This document shows positions 61,596-64,000 of a stretch of 64,000 bases of DNA, piece by piece; the first letter of the stretch is position 1, and the number at the start of each line of letters is the position of its first letter. The position numbers were made by a program, and so were the translations under genes. The stretch spans positions 38,765 through 102,764 of the forward strand of contig CAYYIS010000013.1 of the NCBI GenBank assembly GCA_964470965.1, in the 5' to 3' direction. The stretch comes from CAYYIS01 sp964470965. GTDB lineage: Bacteria; JAAXHH01; JABIQT01. Under the pieces are notes generated by a model. The model saw only the letters and a program-made list of their open reading frames with translations. It did not search any database and was not told the origin of the DNA.

Positions 61596-63155
61596 GTGAC
61601 AAAAGTTTCGTGTCGTTGTTTTCTGATCGTCGTCTGCCTGTCATTGTGGGATCTCTGTGAAGCGCAGACCGCGGACAGCACGCGTGTAGATTTTCTGTTG
61701 GATACGGGGCAGGTTATCGAAGGCACGTTATCTCCGGACGAATATATTGTTGGTCCCGGTGACCGGTTTCTGATAACGATCTGGGGTAAGCGGCCAGAAC
61801 ATTTCCAATCGATTATCACGCCTGAAGGCAAACTGCTCATACCTCAGATCACCGAGATACAGGTAGACGGCTTAACGATATCAGGGCTCAGGGAACGTCT
61901 TGCGGAGGAGATGATAAAGTACTTCTTCGATATCAGGGTAGATGCAACACTGGTTAAATTAAGACGATTTCAGGTGTATGTTCTGGGTGATGTCAAACGC
62001 CCGGGCGGATATCCGGCCCAGGCCGTGGATCGTGTGTCCCGGTTAATCGCCGCATCCGGCGGGTTATTAGAGAACGCCTCCTCCCGCTCGATTGAGATTT
62101 TGAGAGATGGAATGTTAGCCGATGAAGCTGACCTGGTCAGATTTGTAGTGGAAGGGTCGCTGGAAAATAATCCGTTTGTCAGGGACGGCGATATAATCTT
62201 TGTGCCACCGCAAATCTCCTCTGTGACCGTATACGGACGGGTCCGATCGCCTGGTACTTACGAGCTTCGTGATGGCGACACGCTTGAATCCATGGTTCAA
62301 CTCGCCAAAGGTTTGAGGCCGGAAGCGCTTCTTTCTGACGTGGAGCTGATACGTTTTAATGGGGATAATATCACGACTTCAACCAGGATTCTGGATCTGA
62401 GAAATGCTAGCAGCACCGATTGGCAAATGCGCCTTGAACCTGATGATCGCATATTCGTCAGGGCAATACCGGACTGGCACGAATCACATTCCGTTACCAT
62501 TAGTGGAGAGGTGCGATTTCCCGGTAAATATGTAATTGAAAAAGACTCCACGACACTTACCTTTGTTGTGGAACTGGCTGGTGGCTTCACTGAGGACGCT
62601 TCTTTATTTCAATCGTATGTCACTCGATCAAGTTCGAACATGACATTAGATAGGGAGTTCGAACGGCTGAACAAGATGCCCGTGACCGACATGATCCCAA
62701 CGGAATACGAATACTTCAAAATGAAGTCCAGAACGCGCCCGGGGGTAATGGTCGTGGATTTCCAACGACTTTTCGAAAACGGCGACCAAACCGAAGAATT
62801 ATTGCTTGAGAACGGCGATAACATTGTTATTGCAAGAAACCAGGAAACGGTTGTGGTAACCGGGCAGGTAGCTGTTCCCGGGGCAATCATGCATGGCGTG
62901 GATTTAAGTGTGGATGATTATATAGAAAGAGCCGGTGGTTACGCTTGGAACGCCCGTAAAGACAAAACCCGTGTCATCCGCGCTAAAACCGGAGAGTGGC
63001 TCTGGGCCGACCGAGTTTCAGACCTTGGTCCCGGCGATACCATCTGGGTTCCGGAAAAACCATATCGTGACTGGTGGAGCATTTTCCTACAGGGTATGAC
63101 TACGGCGGGACAGGTGGCGACGGTTTTACTGTTAATAAACAACATAGGATCATAG
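61596..63155 (+). CDS. Wza-like polysaccharide export protein (SLBB domains)
   Basis: A 519-residue outer-membrane/periplasmic polysaccharide export protein. A signal peptide covers residues about 5-22. The Poly_export domain follows (YIVGPGDRFLITIWGKRPEHF ... VDGLTISGLRERLAEEM). Then come several SLBB domains, recognisable by VYVLGDVKRPGGYPAQ, VTVYGRVRSPGTYELRDGDTLES, VTISGEVRFPGKYVIE and VVVTGQVAVPGAI. The last residues include a hydrophobic helix (TAGQVATVLLLINNIGS), as in Wza-like proteins that span the outer membrane with a C-terminal helix. The frame is open to 61515; I prefer the GTG at 61596 (GAGG 5-6 bases upstream, behind the promoter), which puts the signal peptide at the N-terminus. 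Confidence 0.85.
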   Translation: MTKVSCRCFLIVVCLSLWDLCEAQTADSTRVDFLLDTGQVIEGTLSPDEYIVGPGDRFLITIWGKRPEHFQSIITPEGKLLIPQITEIQVDGLTISGLRERLAEEMIKYFFDIRVDATLVKLRRFQVYVLGDVKRPGGYPAQAVDRVSRLIAASGGLLENASSRSIEILRDGMLADEADLVRFVVEGSLENNPFVRDGDIIFVPPQISSVTVYGRVRSPGTYELRDGDTLESMVQLAKGLRPEALLSDVELIRFNGDNITTSTRILDLRNASSTDWQMRLEPDDRIFVRAIPDWHESHSVTISGEVRFPGKYVIEKDSTTLTFVVELAGGFTEDASLFQSYVTRSSSNMTLDREFERLNKMPVTDMIPTEYEYFKMKSRTRPGVMVVDFQRLFENGDQTEELLLENGDNIVIARNQETVVVTGQVAVPGAIMHGVDLSVDDYIERAGGYAWNARKDKTRVIRAKTGEWLWADRVSDLGPGDTIWVPEKPYRDWWSIFLQGMTTAGQVATVLLLINNIGS

Positions 63156-63188
63156 TGAAAAACCAGTTAGATTGAAAGAAATTTAATT

Positions 63189-64000
63189 TTGAGTACATCC
63201 TTCAAAGAAAAGACGTATAGTCGTGAAACGCAGATTACTGTTGTAGGTCTCGGTTATGTGGGACTTCCACTGGCTCTGGCGTTCGTGAGAGTCGATTCAC
63301 GGTTACGGGATTGGATGCTTCCCCTCGTAAAATAGAACTGCTGCGCTCTGGCAGATCAGATGTGGACGATGTGCCGGACTATGAGATCAAGGATGTGGTC
63401 CAGCGTGGCCTGTTCAAGGCTACCAGCGACTATTCGGTTTTGGCGGAGCAGGATGTGGTGATCATCTGTGTGCCAACACCGTTGAGCAGTACTAAAGTGC
63501 CGGACCTGTCTTTTATCGCCAATGCAGTCCAAGGACTTCAAAAGCATCTCCACGCGGGCCAGTTAATCGTCTTGGAGAGCACCACATATCCGGGGACTAC
63601 AGATGAATTTGTTCTCCCTATGCTTGAGGCGACCGGGTTAAAAGTTGGCTCAGACTTCTACCTGGCCTTTTCCCCTGAGCGGATTGATCCCGGAAATAAA
63701 CAGTATGATGTGCAGAGCATACCCAAGGTCGTGGGTGGTGTGACATCGGACTGTGGAGAAATTGCCGCTACCCTGTACCGGCAGATCATCGATCAGATCG
63801 TCCCGGTGTCTTCAACACGTACGGCTGAGATGGTCAAGATTTTAGAAAACACGTTTCGCAGTGTCAATATCGGCCTGGTGAACGAGATTGCGCTGATCTG
63901 CGACAAACTGGACGTCGATGTTTGGGAGACCGTCGATGCGGCGGCTACCAAACCGTTCGGATATATCCCGTTTTACCCTGGACCGGGACTCGGCGGTCAC
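63189..64000 (+). CDS. wbpA: UDP-N-acetylglucosamine/mannosamine 6-dehydrogenase, frameshifted and cut by window end
   Basis: NAD-dependent nucleotide-sugar dehydrogenase making a UDP-uronic acid. Visible: ITVVGLGYVGLPLALAFV (Rossmann loop), VVIICVPTPLSSTKVPDLSF, VLESTTYPGTTDEFV, AFSPERIDPGNKQYDVQSIP, STRTAEMVKILENTFRSVNI and, at the edge, FYPGPGLGGH, right before the catalytic Cys. This fits the WbpA/WbpO/TviB group more than plain UDP-glucose dehydrogenase. One T is missing at about 63296-63297: the sequence reads GATTC where GATTTC restores RVDFTVTGLDASP. As printed the first frame stops shortly after. The TTG start at 63189 is tentative. It belongs with the pseudogene and WbpD in one sugar pathway. 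Confidence 0.8.

Noticed and set aside
1..64000. tRNA, rRNA, CRISPR arrays, transposases, phage genes
   Set aside because: I looked for cloverleaf-like segments, regular repeat-spacer arrays, DDE/serine/tyrosine recombinase motifs and structural phage genes and saw none; a covariance-model scan would be decisive for small RNAs.

Overview
The window looks like a chromosomal segment from an uncultivated FCB-superphylum bacterium. My best guess is Latescibacterota (WS3) or a close relative. This is an inference. It rests on a SprA/Sov-type outer-membrane giant protein, three PhyH-type dioxygenases, two NHL-propeller lyase-like proteins, ThuA, Gfo/Idh and HpcH families, HEAT-repeat fusions, and housekeeping genes of ordinary bacterial type. 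No rRNA, tRNA, CRISPR array or intact insertion sequence was seen. Several genes carry single-base lesions. Either the assembly has residual errors or there is real decay.

Layout. 0-9 kb: a complete class A beta-lactamase (CARB/RTG type), a GNAT acetyltransferase with a non-ATG start, a degenerate VOC fragment, a SEC-C protein, a secreted NHL propeller, a MATE exporter, FabV enoyl reductase, a PHP phosphatase, TrmB and a Bcp peroxiredoxin. 9-15.5 kb: an MFS transporter fused to HEAT repeats (one-base frameshift), an ankyrin protein, a ceramidase-like hydrolase and a DUF1415 protein. 16-24 kb: a catabolic accessory block with Gfo/Idh oxidoreductase, PhyH, ThuA, a tiny zinc ribbon, a B12-dependent diol dehydratase whose large and medium subunits are fused, its small subunit, and a PhyH-HEAT fusion. 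24-28 kb: a MazG-like protein and gatCAB behind a clear promoter. 28-39 kb: minus-strand genes for an unknown 588-residue protein, a serine/threonine dehydratase-like enzyme, an HpcH aldolase, a second NHL propeller, MurA with Asp at the fosfomycin-target position, a sugar isomerase-like protein, an APC permease, small membrane and unknown proteins, and a third PhyH.

39.1-41.4 kb is a scrambled, very AT-rich patch. It has an intact fatty-acid hydroxylase/sterol desaturase flanked by truncated dps and fumC pieces, and is either acquired foreign DNA or an assembly chimera. 41.5-42.7 kb is a secreted PQQ-type sugar dehydrogenase. 43-49 kb is a minus-strand run: NYN coiled-coil protein, mdh, icd, obgE, dprA. 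49-59 kb is a second minus-strand run: sprA, comEA-like, pilM-like, rsmD, coaD, aspC. 59-64 kb starts a surface-polysaccharide locus: a Gfo/Idh (WbpB/WlbA-like) pseudogene, a WbpD-like acetyltransferase, a 38-residue membrane protein, a Wza-like SLBB export protein, and a UDP-sugar dehydrogenase that has a frameshift and runs off the window.

Several intergenic regions hold near-consensus sigma70-type promoters (TTGACA-like, 16-17 bp, TATAAT-like). In a few cases (trmB, the first PhyH, the Wza-like gene) the promoter settles which start codon is real.
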